A DNA stretch of 64,000 nucleotides from Streptomyces rhizoryzae (GCF_023155275.1 NZ_JALMUV010000034.1:28032-92031), one strand, 5' to 3'. Shown: positions 1 through 10,192, numbered from the stretch's first letter. Made by a program: numbers and translations. Notes: generated by a model not told the origin, from the sequence alone.

Positions 1-3000
1 CCGGGACGTCCGAGAGGTCCGGCGGGGTCGCCGCCGGATGCCGGTCCAGCAGCTCCAGCGCGGTGCGCACCGCCACGCCCAGCTGCGGGTGGCGGCCCTC
101 CGCCCAGTGCAGCGGCGAGCGCAGCGCCTCGATGTCGACGTCCACGCCGTGGTTCTCCACGCCCCAGCCGTAGAGCCGGAACCACGCGGCGTTCATCGGC
201 ACGGTGATCGAGGTGCCGTCCGCGAGCCGGTGCCGGCCGGTCATGCCGACCACCCCGCCCCAGGTCCGCATCCCGACCACCGGCCCGATGCCCAGCAGCT
301 TGAACGCCGCGGTGATCATGTCGCCGTCGGACGAGGTCATCTCGTCCGCGACCGCGACCACCGGGCCGCGCGGCGCGTTGCTGGTGTACGACACCGGCTC
401 GGCGTCCCGGGTCAGGTCCCAGCCCATGATGGACCGGGTCAGCTTCTCGATGACCAGCTCGGAGATGTTGCCGCCGGCGTTGCCGCGCACGTCCACGATC
501 AGCGCCGGCATCGCCATCTCCCGGCGCAGATCGCGGTTGAACTGCGCCCAGCCCGACCCGCCCATGTCGGGGATGTGCAGATAGCCGCACCGGCCGCCGC
601 TCAACTCCCGTACCACGGCCCGCCGTTTGGCCACCCAGTCCTGGTAGCGCAGCGGCCGCTCGTCGATCAGCGGCACCACCGCGACCCGGCGGGCGTGCCC
701 GTTGCCGCCCTCCTCGCCCTCCGGCGGGGCGAAGGTCAGCTCCACGGTCGTCCCGCCGGCCGCGGCCAGCAGCGGGTACGGGCCGGCCACCGGATCGACC
801 GGGCGCCCGTCGATGTGGGTGAGCGCGCTGCCCTCCCGGACGCCGGTGCCGGCCAGCGGCGACCGGGCCTTGGAGTCCGAGGACTCACCCGGCAGGATCC
901 GCTTGACCACCCACCGGCCCTCCCGGCACACGAAGTTGGCGCCGAGCAGGCCGATCGGGCGCTGGTAGTGCGGCGGGCCCTCGTTGCGCCGGGCGCCGGT
1001 GACGTAGGCGTGCGAGGTGCCCAGCTCGCCCAGCACCTCGCGCAGCAGATCGGCGAACTCGTCGGGGGTGGCGACCCGTTCCAGCAGCGGGCGGTACTGC
1101 GCCAGCACGTCGTCCCAGTCGATCCCGCACAGCTTGGGGTCCCAGAAGTACGCCCGGACGATCCGGCCCGCCTCCTCGAACGCCTGCCGCCACTCCGCGC
1201 CCGGGTCGACGTCGTGCAGGATCCGCCGCAGGTCGAGGTAGACGGTGGTGTCGGGGTCGGCCGGCTCGGTCGCCGGCACCGCGCGCAGCTCCCCCTCGTC
1301 GTTGACGACCAGCCGGGTACCGTCGCCGCTGAGCGCGAACGCGTCCAGGGAGCTGGTGAGTTCGGTGCGGCGCGCCTTGGTCAGGTCGAAGTGCTCCAGG
1401 GTGGGGCGGCCGGAGGTGTCGGCCGGGTTGGCGAAGGTCTCGCCCAGTGCCCCGGAGATCGGCCAGCGCAGCCACACCAGCCCGCCGCCGCTGACCGGCT
1501 GGAGCGAGGAGTACTTCGACGCCGGCACCGGGAACGGCGTGACGCGGTTCTCCAGCCCCTCCACCTCCACCAGCACCGGCCCCTCCGCCGGCGGCGGGTT
1601 CTCGTCCGGGTCCAGCCCGCCGGCCGCCGGCCGCCCCTCCGGGGACAGCGCGAACGGCGAGGGCGTCGCCGACGACAGCGGGACCAGGTACGGGCGGCAG
1701 CCCAGCGGGAACGACAGGTCGCCGGTGTGCACGTCGTAGACCGGATCGAAGCCGCGCCAGGACAGGAAGGCCAGATAGCGGCCGTCCCGGGTGAACACCG
1801 GCTGCTCGTCCTCGAAGCGGCCGTTGGTGACGTCCACCAGGTGCCCGTCGGACAGCCGCGCCATCCGGATCTTCCGCAGCGACCGGCCGATGCCCGGGTG
1901 CGACCAGGTCAGCCAGCGCGAGTCGGGGGAGAACGCCAGGTCCCGGACCGGGCCGTTGCGCGACCGGTCCAGCTCGGTGACCGGCGCCGCGGCGCCCGCC
2001 GCCGGTGCGTCCGGCTCGCCCGTCGCGTCCGCCTCACCGGTCTCCACCAGCAGCAGCCGCCCGTCGTGCGTGGCCACCGCCAGCCGCTCGCCGTCCGGCG
2101 CCGACACCAGCTCGTGGACCCGGCCCAGCGCCCCGGCCGCCAGCCGCCGCGGGGTGCCCGCACCGCTGGCCCGCGGCAGGTCGGCGACCTCCACGGCGTC
2201 CTCGCCCTCGGCGTCGGTGACGTACGCCAGCCGCCCGGTGCCGCCCAGCACCACCGGCAGCCGCACCCGGACGCCCGGGGTGTCGTGCAGGGTCCGGGCC
2301 GGGCCGTCGCGGTGGGTGAGCCAGTACAGGCTGCCGCGCACCCCGACCGCGCTGGCCCGGCCGGTGGCGTCCACCGCCAGCCCGGTGACGTGCGAGGCGG
2401 CCGGCACCTGGTACGTGCGCCGCCCGGCCCGCGGGCCGCCCAGCCGCACCCCGAGCTTGCGCGGCACCGCGTCCGGGGACAGGTCGTCGATCAGCCACAG
2501 GTCGCCGGCGCACTGGTAGACGATCCGGGAACCGTCCGTCGAGGCGTGCCGGGCGTAGAAGTCCGCGTGGTCGCTGTGCCGGCGCAGATCGGTGCCGTCG
2601 GGCCGGCAGGAGTAGACGTTGCCGACGCCCTCGTGGTCGGAGAGGAAGGCGATCCGGCCGCCGGCGAACATCACCGCGTCCAGGTGCCCGTGCAGATCCG
2701 GCAGCAGCCGGGTGCCGTGCAGCCACATCCGGCCCATCGCCCCGCCGCGGTACCGCTTCCAGGACGCCGGCTCGTGCGGCGGTTTGCCGGTCAGCAGCAG
2801 CGTCCGCCGCTCCCCGCCGACCTCGGCCACCGCGATGTCGGAGACCGGCCCCCACGGCAGCTGCCCGCCGGGGCTGCCGTCGGTCGGCACGCTGTAGGAC
2901 CACGAGTAGTACGAGAACGGCTGGCCGTGCGAGGACACCGCGAGGATCTGCGCGTGCCCCTCGTGGTCCGGCGGCGTCCAGCCGCAGACCCGGGCGTCGG

Positions 3001-3373
3001 TGCCGCCCCAGTACGTCAGCTGCCGCGCCGGCCCGCCGGCCACCGGCACCAGATGGATCTCCGGGTCGAGGCTGCGCCAGGTGGTGAACGCGATCTGGCT
3101 GCCGTCCGGCGAGAACCGCGGGTGCCCGACCCGGGTGCGGTCCACGGTCAGCCGCCAGGCCCGGTCCGGCTCCCCGCCGTCCGGGGCCAGCGGCGCCAGC
3201 CACAGGTCGTCCTCGGCGGCGAAGCACAGCAGATCGCCGTGCAGGTGCGGATAGCGCAGGTACGCGCCGGGCGGACCGGCCGGTCCGGACGGCACGCGGC
3301 GCAGCCGGCCGCGGGAGGTGGTGGTGTTCTCCGGCCCCGGGAGCGGCCCGGCGGCCTCGGGTGCATCGGTCAC
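1..3373 (-). CDS. Tricorn-type protease (S41 family), C-terminus cut by window edge
   Basis: Cytoplasmic tricorn-like serine protease that trims peptides released by the proteasome or other proteases. About 1124 residues are visible from a GTG start at 3373; the frame is still open at base 1, with only a short tail missing judging from family length (about 1070-1130). The N-terminus gives the tricorn beta-propeller opening (YLRYPHLHGDLLCFAAEDDL). Near the C-terminus are the PDZ/S41 core sequence DVRGNAGG (about residue 960) and the nucleophile motif SSDGDM, with the catalytic Ser near residue 1015. The start sits about 80 bases from the stop of the P450 gene, on the same strand, so the two may be co-transcribed. 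Family assignment is strong; substrates cannot be read from sequence. Confidence 0.93.
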   Translation of the reverse strand, partial: MTDAPEAAGPLPGPENTTTSRGRLRRVPSGPAGPPGAYLRYPHLHGDLLCFAAEDDLWLAPLAPDGGEPDRAWRLTVDRTRVGHPRFSPDGSQIAFTTWRSLDPEIHLVPVAGGPARQLTYWGGTDARVCGWTPPDHEGHAQILAVSSHGQPFSYYSWSYSVPTDGSPGGQLPWGPVSDIAVAEVGGERRTLLLTGKPPHEPASWKRYRGGAMGRMWLHGTRLLPDLHGHLDAVMFAGGRIAFLSDHEGVGNVYSCRPDGTDLRRHSDHADFYARHASTDGSRIVYQCAGDLWLIDDLSPDAVPRKLGVRLGGPRAGRRTYQVPAASHVTGLAVDATGRASAVGVRGSLYWLTHRDGPARTLHDTPGVRVRLPVVLGGTGRLAYVTDAEGEDAVEVADLPRASGAGTPRRLAAGALGRVHELVSAPDGERLAVATHDGRLLLVETGEADATGEPDAPAAGAAAPVTELDRSRNGPVRDLAFSPDSRWLTWSHPGIGRSLRKIRMARLSDGHLVDVTNGRFEDEQPVFTRDGRYLAFLSWRGFDPVYDVHTGDLSFPLGCRPYLVPLSSATPSPFALSPEGRPAAGGLDPDENPPPAEGPVLVEVEGLENRVTPFPVPASKYSSLQPVSGGGLVWLRWPISGALGETFANPADTSGRPTLEHFDLTKARRTELTSSLDAFALSGDGTRLVVNDEGELRAVPATEPADPDTTVYLDLRRILHDVDPGAEWRQAFEEAGRIVRAYFWDPKLCGIDWDDVLAQYRPLLERVATPDEFADLLREVLGELGTSHAYVTGARRNEGPPHYQRPIGLLGANFVCREGRWVVKRILPGESSDSKARSPLAGTGVREGSALTHIDGRPVDPVAGPYPLLAAAGGTTVELTFAPPEGEEGGNGHARRVAVVPLIDERPLRYQDWVAKRRAVVRELSGGRCGYLHIPDMGGSGWAQFNRDLRREMAMPALIVDVRGNAGGNISELVIEKLTRSIMGWDLTRDAEPVSYTSNAPRGPVVAVADEMTSSDGDMITAAFKLLGIGPVVGMRTWGGVVGMTGRHRLADGTSITVPMNAAWFRLYGWGVENHGVDVDIEALRSPLHWAEGRHPQLGVAVRTALELLDRHPAATPPDLSDVP

Positions 3374-3454
3374 GCCCCCATGGTTTCGGCGCGGGAGGCC
3401 CAAGGCAACTCGGCGTCCCGAACCGCCCGGAGCGTCCGCCGGCCGCGGCGGCGG

Positions 3455-4717
3455 TCAGCTCCGGCCGGTGACGAACGGCAGCGTGGCGTACCGGCGCACG
3501 GAGGGGCCGTCCGCGAAGGTGCCCGCCGCGGCGTCCACCGCGAAGTCCGGGAAGCGGAGCAGCAGTTCCGCGAGGGCGACCCGGGCCACCAGCCGGGCCG
3601 CGGCGGCGCCCAGGCAGTGGTGCGGGCCGTGCGTGAACGCCAGGTGCCCGGGCCCGGTACGGGTCACGTCCAGCCGCTCGGCGTCCGGGCCGAACGCCCG
3701 CGGATCGCGGTTCGCCGCGCCGTACAGCAGCAGCACCTTGCGGCCGGCCGGCACGGTGCGGCCGTGCAGGGTGGTGTCGGCGGTGACGGTCCGGGCCAGG
3801 GCCTGCACCGGGGACGTCAGCCGCAGCAGCTCCTCGACGGCGCCCGGCAGCCGGGCCGGGGCGTCGAGCAGGAGGCGGCGCTGGCCGCGGTGCGCGGTCA
3901 GCAGCTCCGCGGCGCCGCCCAGCAGGCCGGTGGTGGTGTCGTTGCCCCCGGCGACCATGGTGAAGGCGAAGCCGAGGATCCGCAGCAGCGCGGTGTCGTC
4001 GCCCTCCGGCAGCAGCCGGACCAGGTCGGAGACGGTGTCGTCGGCGGGCTCGGCGCGGCGCCGCGCGGCCAGCTCGGTGAAGTAGCCGAACAGCTCGGCC
4101 ACCGCCGCGCCCGCGGCCAGCGGGTCGCCGTGCGCGCCCGCCTCCACGATGGCGTGCGTCCAGCCGTCGAAGCGGGCCCGGTCCGCCGCCGGCACGCCCA
4201 GGTAGCGCCCGACGACGAAGCTGGGCAGCGGCTTGAACAGCTCCGCGACGATGTCGCAGCCGCCGCGCGCAGCGGCGATCCGGTCCAGCCGGTCCCGGAC
4301 GAAGGCCCGCACGTCCGGCTCGATCGAGGCGACCCGGCGCGGGGTGTAGCCGCGGGTGACCAGCCGTCTGAAGCCGGTGTGCTCGGGCGGGTCCAGCATC
4401 ACCATCGGGGCGGCGTCGGTGATGCCCAGCCGCTCCCGCTCGCCGTAGCCGGTGGTGAGGCCGCCGGCGGAGGAGAACCGCCCGGTGTCCCGGGCCGCGG
4501 CGACCACGTCCGCGTAGCGGGACAGCACCCAGTAGTCGCCGTCGGCGACGTGGTGCAGCGGAGCGGAGTCCCGCAGCGCCGCGTACATCGCCCACGGGGC
4601 GCGCCAGCTCTCCCCGGAGCACGGCGTGAAACGGGGGAGCCCGGCAGAGCCGGTGGGGCCGGTGGGGCCGGAGGGACCGGAGTCAGGTGCCTGGGGTGCT
4701 TCCTGGGCGGCGGCCAT
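3455..4717 (-). CDS. Cytochrome P450
   Basis: Soluble bacterial class I cytochrome P450, 420 aa from the ATG at 4717 (an in-frame extension to 4786 exists, but it is Pro/Ala-rich and has no clear ribosome site). The heme-binding motif FTHGPHHCLG places the Cys ligand at about residue 368. The I-helix oxygen-activation motif reads AGGNDTTT and the K-helix ExxR is within EELLR. No ferredoxin or ferredoxin reductase gene lies nearby, so redox partners must come from elsewhere. The downstream neighbour on the same strand is the tricorn protease; the upstream neighbour is the divergent nickel transporter operon. The substrate is unknown, and no biosynthetic gene cluster context is visible. Confidence 0.93.
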   Translation of the reverse strand: MAAAQEAPQAPDSGPSGPTGPTGSAGLPRFTPCSGESWRAPWAMYAALRDSAPLHHVADGDYWVLSRYADVVAAARDTGRFSSAGGLTTGYGERERLGITDAAPMVMLDPPEHTGFRRLVTRGYTPRRVASIEPDVRAFVRDRLDRIAAARGGCDIVAELFKPLPSFVVGRYLGVPAADRARFDGWTHAIVEAGAHGDPLAAGAAVAELFGYFTELAARRRAEPADDTVSDLVRLLPEGDDTALLRILGFAFTMVAGGNDTTTGLLGGAAELLTAHRGQRRLLLDAPARLPGAVEELLRLTSPVQALARTVTADTTLHGRTVPAGRKVLLLYGAANRDPRAFGPDAERLDVTRTGPGHLAFTHGPHHCLGAAAARLVARVALAELLLRFPDFAVDAAAGTFADGPSVRRYATLPFVTGRS

Positions 4718-4757
4718 GGCCGGGAGGGTGGGGGAGCGGGGCGCAGGAGTCAAGGCC

Positions 4758-4809
4758 GATGCGGGGGCGGACCGGGGTGCACGCACGGCGTGCGCCCCCG
4801 TCCCGCATC
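4758..4809. promoter_or_regulatory. Long imperfect inverted repeat between P450 and nikMN
   Basis: Outer arms GATGCGGG (4758-4765) and CCCGCATC (4802-4809) are perfect complements, and an inner perfect dyad GCACGC-ACG-GCGTGC lies at 4779-4793. The intervening bases are also G-rich on the left and C-rich on the right, so the whole segment can fold into one long stem. It could be a cis-regulatory structure in the intergenic region of the divergent genes. There is no U-tract to make it a classic terminator. Confidence 0.4.
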
Positions 4810-4819
4810 ATGGGCGCTC

Positions 4820-4836
4820 TTGCAAGTCTGTTGCAG
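4820..4836 (+). promoter_or_regulatory. Candidate Nur (nickel uptake regulator) box
   Basis: The sequence TTGCAA-GTCTG-TTGCAG matches the published Streptomyces Nur-box consensus tTGCaa-N5-ttGCAA at 11 of 12 specified bases. It lies 47-63 bases upstream of the nikMN start, a normal position for a Fur-family repressor site. It predicts repression of the transporter operon when nickel is sufficient. Confidence 0.65.
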
Positions 4837-4882
4837 GACCCACATCATCGTCGGGTCGCACACCAGAGCGGAGAACCTTCAG

Positions 4883-5995
4883 ATGCACGTACCCGACGGA
4901 TTCATCGACGCGCCGGTCTCGGCGGCGGCCGGTGTGGTCGCCGCCGCCGCGGTCGCGGTCAGCCTGCGCGGCGCCCGCCGCGAGCTGGCCGCCACCGGGC
5001 CGGGCGCGGGCACCGGCGCCGAGCGCACCGCGCCGCTGGCCGGCCTGGTCGCCGCGTTCATCTTCGCCGTGCAGATGCTGAACTTCCCGGTCGCCGCCGG
5101 CACCAGCGGCCACCTCCTCGGCGGTGCGCTCGCCGCCATCCTCGTCGGCCCGTACACCGGCGTGCTCTGCGTCTCGGTGGTGCTGCTGATGCAGGGCGTG
5201 CTGTTCGCCGACGGCGGGCTGACCGCGCTCGGCGTCAACATCTCCGACATGGCGGTGATCACCACCGCCGTCGCCTACGCGGTCTTCCGCCTGCTGGTGA
5301 GGGTGCTGCCGCGCACCCGCCGCTCGGTCGCCGTCGCCTCGTTCACCGCCGCCCTGCTGTCGGTGCCGGCCGCCGCGGTCTGCTTCACCGCCTTCTACGC
5401 GCTGGGCGGCACCACCGACGTCGCGCTCGGCAAGGTCTTCACCGCCATGGTCGGGGTGCACGTGCTGATCGGCCTCGGCGAGGCGGTGATCACCGCGCTG
5501 ACCGTCGGCGCGGTGCTCGCCGTCCGGCCCGACCTGGTCTACGGCGCCCGCGGCCTGACCCGGCCGCTGGAGCTGCGCACCTCCCCGCTCGCCGCCGACG
5601 ACGCCCCGGCCGCCGCCCCCGCCGCCCCGGCGCCCGCGCCCGCCGCCCCCCGCCGCTCCCCCCGCCGCCTGTGGCTGGCCGGCCTCGCCGCCGCCCTGGT
5701 GTGCGCCGGCGGCCTGAGCTACTACGCCTCCTCCAGCCCCGACGGCCTGGAGAAGGTCGCCCACGACAAGGGCCTGGACACCCGGACCGAGGAGCACGCC
5801 ACCGCCGACTCCCCGCTCGCCGACTACAGCGTCAAGGACATCGCGAACCGGCGGCTGGCCGGCGGCCTGGCCGGCGTCATCGGCGTCGCCGCCACGCTCG
5901 CCGCCGGCACCGGCGTCTTCGTCGTCCTCCGCCGCCGCAAGGCCGCCGCCGACACCCCCGCGCCCGCCGCCGACACCCCCGCCGAGCAGCACTGA
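4883..5995 (+). CDS. nikMN: Nickel/cobalt ECF transporter substrate-binding component NikMN (CbiM-CbiN fusion)
   Basis: Membrane S-component of an energy-coupling-factor transporter for Ni2+ or Co2+. 370 aa from ATG 4883. The N-terminus MHVPDGFID is the CbiM/NikM signature; the metal is bound by the N-terminal amino group and His2. Several hydrophobic helices fill residues 10-230. After an Ala/Pro-rich linker (about 235-260) comes a CbiN/PDGLE-like domain, with SSPDGLEKVA near residue 285 and a last membrane helix near 330-350. The stop is followed one base later by the nikQ start, and nikO overlaps nikQ, giving a tight three-gene operon. A Nur-type box upstream favours nickel over cobalt; no cobalamin riboswitch or cobalamin genes are nearby. 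Confidence 0.9.
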   Translation: MHVPDGFIDAPVSAAAGVVAAAAVAVSLRGARRELAATGPGAGTGAERTAPLAGLVAAFIFAVQMLNFPVAAGTSGHLLGGALAAILVGPYTGVLCVSVVLLMQGVLFADGGLTALGVNISDMAVITTAVAYAVFRLLVRVLPRTRRSVAVASFTAALLSVPAAAVCFTAFYALGGTTDVALGKVFTAMVGVHVLIGLGEAVITALTVGAVLAVRPDLVYGARGLTRPLELRTSPLAADDAPAAAPAAPAPAPAAPRRSPRRLWLAGLAAALVCAGGLSYYASSSPDGLEKVAHDKGLDTRTEEHATADSPLADYSVKDIANRRLAGGLAGVIGVAATLAAGTGVFVVLRRRKAAADTPAPAADTPAEQH

Positions 5996-5996
5996 C

Positions 5997-6754
5997 ATGG
6001 GAGCGGGACACGCCCACAAGCTCTACCGGGACGGCCGCTCCCCGGTCCACGCGCTCCCCGCGCACTGCAAGATCGCGGCCGTCTTCTGCTTCGTCCTGGT
6101 CGTGGTCGCCACCCCGCGCACCGCCGCCTGGGCGTTCGCGCTGTACGCGGGGCTGCTCGCGGCGGTGGCCGCGGCCGCCCGGGTCCCGGCCGGCTTCCTG
6201 CTCAAGCGGCTGCTGATCGAGGTGCCGTTCGTCGCCTTCGCGGTCCTGATGCCGTTCGTCGCCGAGGGCCCGCGGACCCACCTCCTCGGCCTGGACCTCA
6301 GCGTCAGCGGTCTGTGGGGCGCCTGGAACGTCCTCGCCAAGGGCACCCTCGGCGTCGCCGCATCCGTCCTGCTGGCCGCCACCACCGAGCTGCGGCAGCT
6401 GCTCCTCGGCCTGGAGCGCCTGCGGATCCCGCCGCTGCTCGTCCAGATCGCCTCCTTCATGATCCGCTACGGCGACGTGCTCACCGACGAGCTGCGGCGG
6501 ATGCGGATCGCCCGGCTCTCCCGCGGCTTCGAGGCCCGCGGCGTCCGCCACTGGGGCGTCCTCGCCAAGTCCGCCGGCGCCCTGTTCATCCGCTCCTACG
6601 AACGCGGGGAACGCGTCCACCTCGCCATGGTCAGCCGCGGCTACACCGGCACCATGCCGCTGACGGACACCGCCACCGCCACCCGCACCCACTGGACCCG
6701 CGCCGCCGCCCTCCCGCTCGCCGCGCTGGCCGTCTGCCTCCTGGGATGGATCCT

Positions 6755-6758
<4 letters not shown>
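5997..6758 (+). CDS. nikQ: ECF transporter transmembrane coupling protein NikQ/CbiQ
   Basis: EcfT-family transmembrane protein (253 aa) that couples the ATPase to the substrate-binding NikMN. It has about five or six hydrophobic helices and, in the cytoplasmic part, the paired coupling motifs of the family, seen here as LSRGFEARG and AMVSRGY. It starts one base after the nikMN stop and overlaps nikO by 4 bases, so the three are surely co-translated. A single ATPase gene follows, so the ATPase is probably a homodimer, as in other Ni/Co ECF systems. Confidence 0.92.
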
Positions 6759-7519
<761 letters not shown>

Positions 7520-7657
7520 CCCGCCCGCCCGCCGCGGCCGGATGTGAGGAACGCCACGCCCCCGGCCCCTGGCGGCGCCCCTGGTCATGAGCATGGATCC
7601 CGGCGTTGCACCATTGATGGGTCACCAAAGCGACACAAGAGCGGGAAGCGGGATTCA

Positions 7658-8839
7658 GTGGTGGACGTCCAGGGCACGGTCGAGGACGGCTTCGAGCCGG
7701 TCCGGGACGCCTTCGCGGCCAACTTCGCCGAGCGCGGCGAGCGCGGAGCGGCGGTCGCCGTCTACCGGGACGGCCGCAAGGTCGTGGACCTCTGGGGCGG
7801 CACCAGGGACGGCGACGCCCGGCCCGGCGGGGCCGAGCCCTGGGAGCCCGGCACCGCCCAGATCGTCCGCTCCGCCACCAAGGGCATCGCCGCCACCGTC
7901 CCGCTCCTGCTGCACCAGCGCGGCCTCCTCGACCTGGACGCCCCGGTCGGCACGTACTGGCCCGAGTTCAAGGCCGCCGGCAAGGACCGCGTCCTGGTCC
8001 GCCACCTGCTCGCGCACCGGGCCGGCCTGCCGGTCCTGGACACCCCGCTGACCCCCGCCCAGGCCGTCGACGGCGTCAGCGGCCCGGCCGCGGTCGCCGC
8101 CCAGGCCCCCGCCTGGACGCCCGGCACCGACCACGGCTACCACGCCCAGACCTACAGCTGGCTGCTGGGCGAGCTGGTCCTGCGGGTCACCGGCCGCACC
8201 CTGGGCACCTGGGTCGCCGAGGAGATATCCGGTCCCCTCGGCCTCGACCTGTGGATCGGCCTCCCAACGGAGGCCCGCGCCCGCGTCGGCCGCCTCGCCC
8301 CCGTCGAGGCCCCGCCCCGCCCCGCCGCGGCCGGCCTGCGGGTCCGCCCCAAGAAGACCGTCGCCGACGCGTACGCCGACCCGGCCTCGCTCACCAGCCG
8401 CGCCTTCGCCGCGATCTCGCCGGCCCCCGACGAGAACTCCGACGCCTACCGCGCCGGCGAACTCCCCGCCTCCGCCGGCATCGCCACCGCACCCGCCCTG
8501 GCCCGCGCCTACGCCGCGCTGATCGGCCCGGTCGACGGCCACGCCCGCCTCTTCGCGCCGGCCACCCTCACCCTCGCCCGCACCGAGGAGTCCGCGGGCC
8601 CCGACCGCACCCTCCTGGTCAACACCCGCTTCGGCCTGGGCTTCATGCTCCACGGCCCGGCGTCCCCCCTGCTCGGCCCCGGCTCCTTCGGCCACCCCGG
8701 CCGCGGTGGCGCGCTGGCCTTCGCCGACCCGGAGCACGGGGTCGCCTTCGGCTACGTCACCAACGGCATGCAGCGCAACGTGACGGCGGATCCGCGGGCG
8801 CAGGCGCTGGTGCGCGCCCTGGCGACCGTATCCGGCTGA
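7658..8839 (+). CDS. Serine hydrolase, class C beta-lactamase/EstB-like family
   Basis: Beta-lactamase-fold serine hydrolase (393 aa from GTG 7658; GTG 7661 is equally possible). The nucleophile motif SxxK is SATK at residues 72-75. The tyrosine motif region is HAQTYSW, and a GHPGRGG stretch stands where the family has its third motif (HxG). There is no signal peptide, so it is probably a cytoplasmic esterase or peptidase rather than an antibiotic-resistance enzyme. A GGGAAGCGGGA stretch lies upstream of the start. It is convergent with the XRE regulator downstream. The natural substrate is unknown. Confidence 0.9.
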   Translation: MVDVQGTVEDGFEPVRDAFAANFAERGERGAAVAVYRDGRKVVDLWGGTRDGDARPGGAEPWEPGTAQIVRSATKGIAATVPLLLHQRGLLDLDAPVGTYWPEFKAAGKDRVLVRHLLAHRAGLPVLDTPLTPAQAVDGVSGPAAVAAQAPAWTPGTDHGYHAQTYSWLLGELVLRVTGRTLGTWVAEEISGPLGLDLWIGLPTEARARVGRLAPVEAPPRPAAAGLRVRPKKTVADAYADPASLTSRAFAAISPAPDENSDAYRAGELPASAGIATAPALARAYAALIGPVDGHARLFAPATLTLARTEESAGPDRTLLVNTRFGLGFMLHGPASPLLGPGSFGHPGRGGALAFADPEHGVAFGYVTNGMQRNVTADPRAQALVRALATVSG

Positions 8840-8850
8840 CCCGGCCGCCC

Positions 8851-8888
8851 CCGGGCCCCGCGGCGGGCCCCGCCCCGGCGGGGGCGGA
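8851..8888. terminator. GC-rich dyads between convergent genes
   Basis: Two short inverted repeats stand back to back (GGGCCC-CGCGGC-GGGCCC, then CCCCGCC-CC-GGCGGGG) in the 84-base gap between the serine hydrolase and the convergent XRE regulator. They could act as a bidirectional terminator. There is no T-tract, and GC-rich dyads are common by chance at this base composition. Confidence 0.3.
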
Positions 8889-8923
8889 GGAGAGAAGCTC
8901 CCGGCGACGGGACGTGGCAAGCC

Positions 8924-10192
8924 TCAGAGCGCGTAAGGGTCTTTCTCCATGGCCTCTCCTACTCCGCGAAGAGTATCGCGGAGGCTTTCCGGAATGCCCG
9001 CGATCTTTTCCCCGCCGGCGGCGGTCCGCTTCAAGAGCTTCAACGTCCGCGCCGACCCGATTTCGGGGACCACCGACACGACGGACTCGGCCAATTCCCC
9101 CGCCTCCCGCCATACTTTCTCATTCAGCAATGACGCGAGGAGCCTTGCGGAGTAGATGCCCTGGTACCCGACTCGCGGGCGGTTCCGGGTGTAGAGGTTT
9201 TCTTGGAGCAGCGGGATGGCGGACCTCCAGTCGCCCGCCTTCTGCAACTCCATGGCCCGATGGCCGTTGATCTCATCGGTACTGATCCACCAAGCCCAGG
9301 GCGGATCGTCACTCCTCGCGCCCTCCCCGATAAGCGACTGTGCGCGCCGGAATATCCTCACTGCCTCGGTGGATTGCCCCGATGCGAACAGCCCCTTGGC
9401 TTCGCGGACCCTGAAGATCGCCTCAATGCGTGGTGACAGGTTCTCTCGATCGAGGAGCGACCGGGCAATCGCCAGTTCTTCTCGCGGGCGCCCCAGCCAG
9501 CCGGCCTGCATGCTCATATTTTGCAGAATCAGGAGTTCGATGGCTCGATCTCCCGACAACCGCGCGAGGAACAACGCTTCCTGGTTGAAGCGGCGCGCCG
9601 CGTCGTACTCCTCCGCGTCGAACAGCGTCCATCCAGCGACCTCTGCCAGCTCTGCGGCCGCGGCCTGAAGGTCTCGCTCACTTTTCCGCTCGTACCCGCC
9701 GCTGCCGAGACGCCGGTGCACGGCTTTGAACGCACGCGCCGCCATCGCGGCGATCGGCACACCGTTCAACTCATTGTCGAGGGCGATCAGCCGGCGCGAT
9801 GTCGCTCGAATCGCCTCGACGTATTCGGCACCACGTGCCTCGTCCAGGACCGAGGCGCGTCGTGACGTGGCGCCCTCGGCGTGCCTCGCCGTACCTCCCG
9901 GTGGGGATTCCCATGCCCGGGGCGCGAGCCTCAGCATGGCCCCTGGGATGCGGAGAGCGTCAGCAATCGCTTCGATCTTGGTCAGAGTCGTGATCGCCCC
10001 TTCGCCGCGCGCCAGTTCACTGACCCGGGACGATTTGATGTCGCACGCTTCCGCGATTCTGTTGTAGCTGATCCCGGCCCACTTCCGGACGAGGTAGAAG
10101 AGCCGACCGAAGTCATGGGCCTCAAGGGATTCCCGGACATCGCTCCGGGCAAGCACCTCTGGCGGGATTGCAGTTGACGGCCACATTGCCAA
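8924..10192 (-). CDS. XRE-family transcriptional regulator with TPR-like C-terminal half
   Basis: 422 aa. An N-terminal helix-turn-helix lies at about residues 28-85 (RLFYLVRKWAGISYNRIAEA, then SSRVSELARGEG), followed by a long helical region that looks like degenerate tetratricopeptide repeats (blocks around AAELAEVAGWTLFDAEEYDAAR and EAKGLFASGQSTEAVRIFRR). Such Streptomyces regulators often sense a peptide or partner protein through the TPR part. The coding sequence has visibly more A/T and lower third-position GC than its neighbours, which suggests later acquisition. A second in-frame ATG at 10186 is an alternative start. Divergent from two small unknown genes. Confidence 0.88.
   Translation of the reverse strand: MAMWPSTAIPPEVLARSDVRESLEAHDFGRLFYLVRKWAGISYNRIAEACDIKSSRVSELARGEGAITTLTKIEAIADALRIPGAMLRLAPRAWESPPGGTARHAEGATSRRASVLDEARGAEYVEAIRATSRRLIALDNELNGVPIAAMAARAFKAVHRRLGSGGYERKSERDLQAAAAELAEVAGWTLFDAEEYDAARRFNQEALFLARLSGDRAIELLILQNMSMQAGWLGRPREELAIARSLLDRENLSPRIEAIFRVREAKGLFASGQSTEAVRIFRRAQSLIGEGARSDDPPWAWWISTDEINGHRAMELQKAGDWRSAIPLLQENLYTRNRPRVGYQGIYSARLLASLLNEKVWREAGELAESVVSVVPEIGSARTLKLLKRTAAGGEKIAGIPESLRDTLRGVGEAMEKDPYAL

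Noticed and set aside
3371..3460. Biosynthetic cluster around the P450
   Set aside because: Neighbours are a housekeeping-type protease and a metal transporter; no core biosynthetic enzyme is present.
4787..4882. Cobalamin riboswitch in front of the ECF transporter
   Set aside because: The leader is under 100 bases and has no B12-box-like sequence; a Nur-type site explains regulation better.
38..5995. A very long plus-strand frame (1985 codons)
   Set aside because: Up to about 4880 it is antisense to the tricorn protease and P450 genes, with Arg/Pro/Val/Gln-rich nonsense; only its last 370 codons are real (nikMN).
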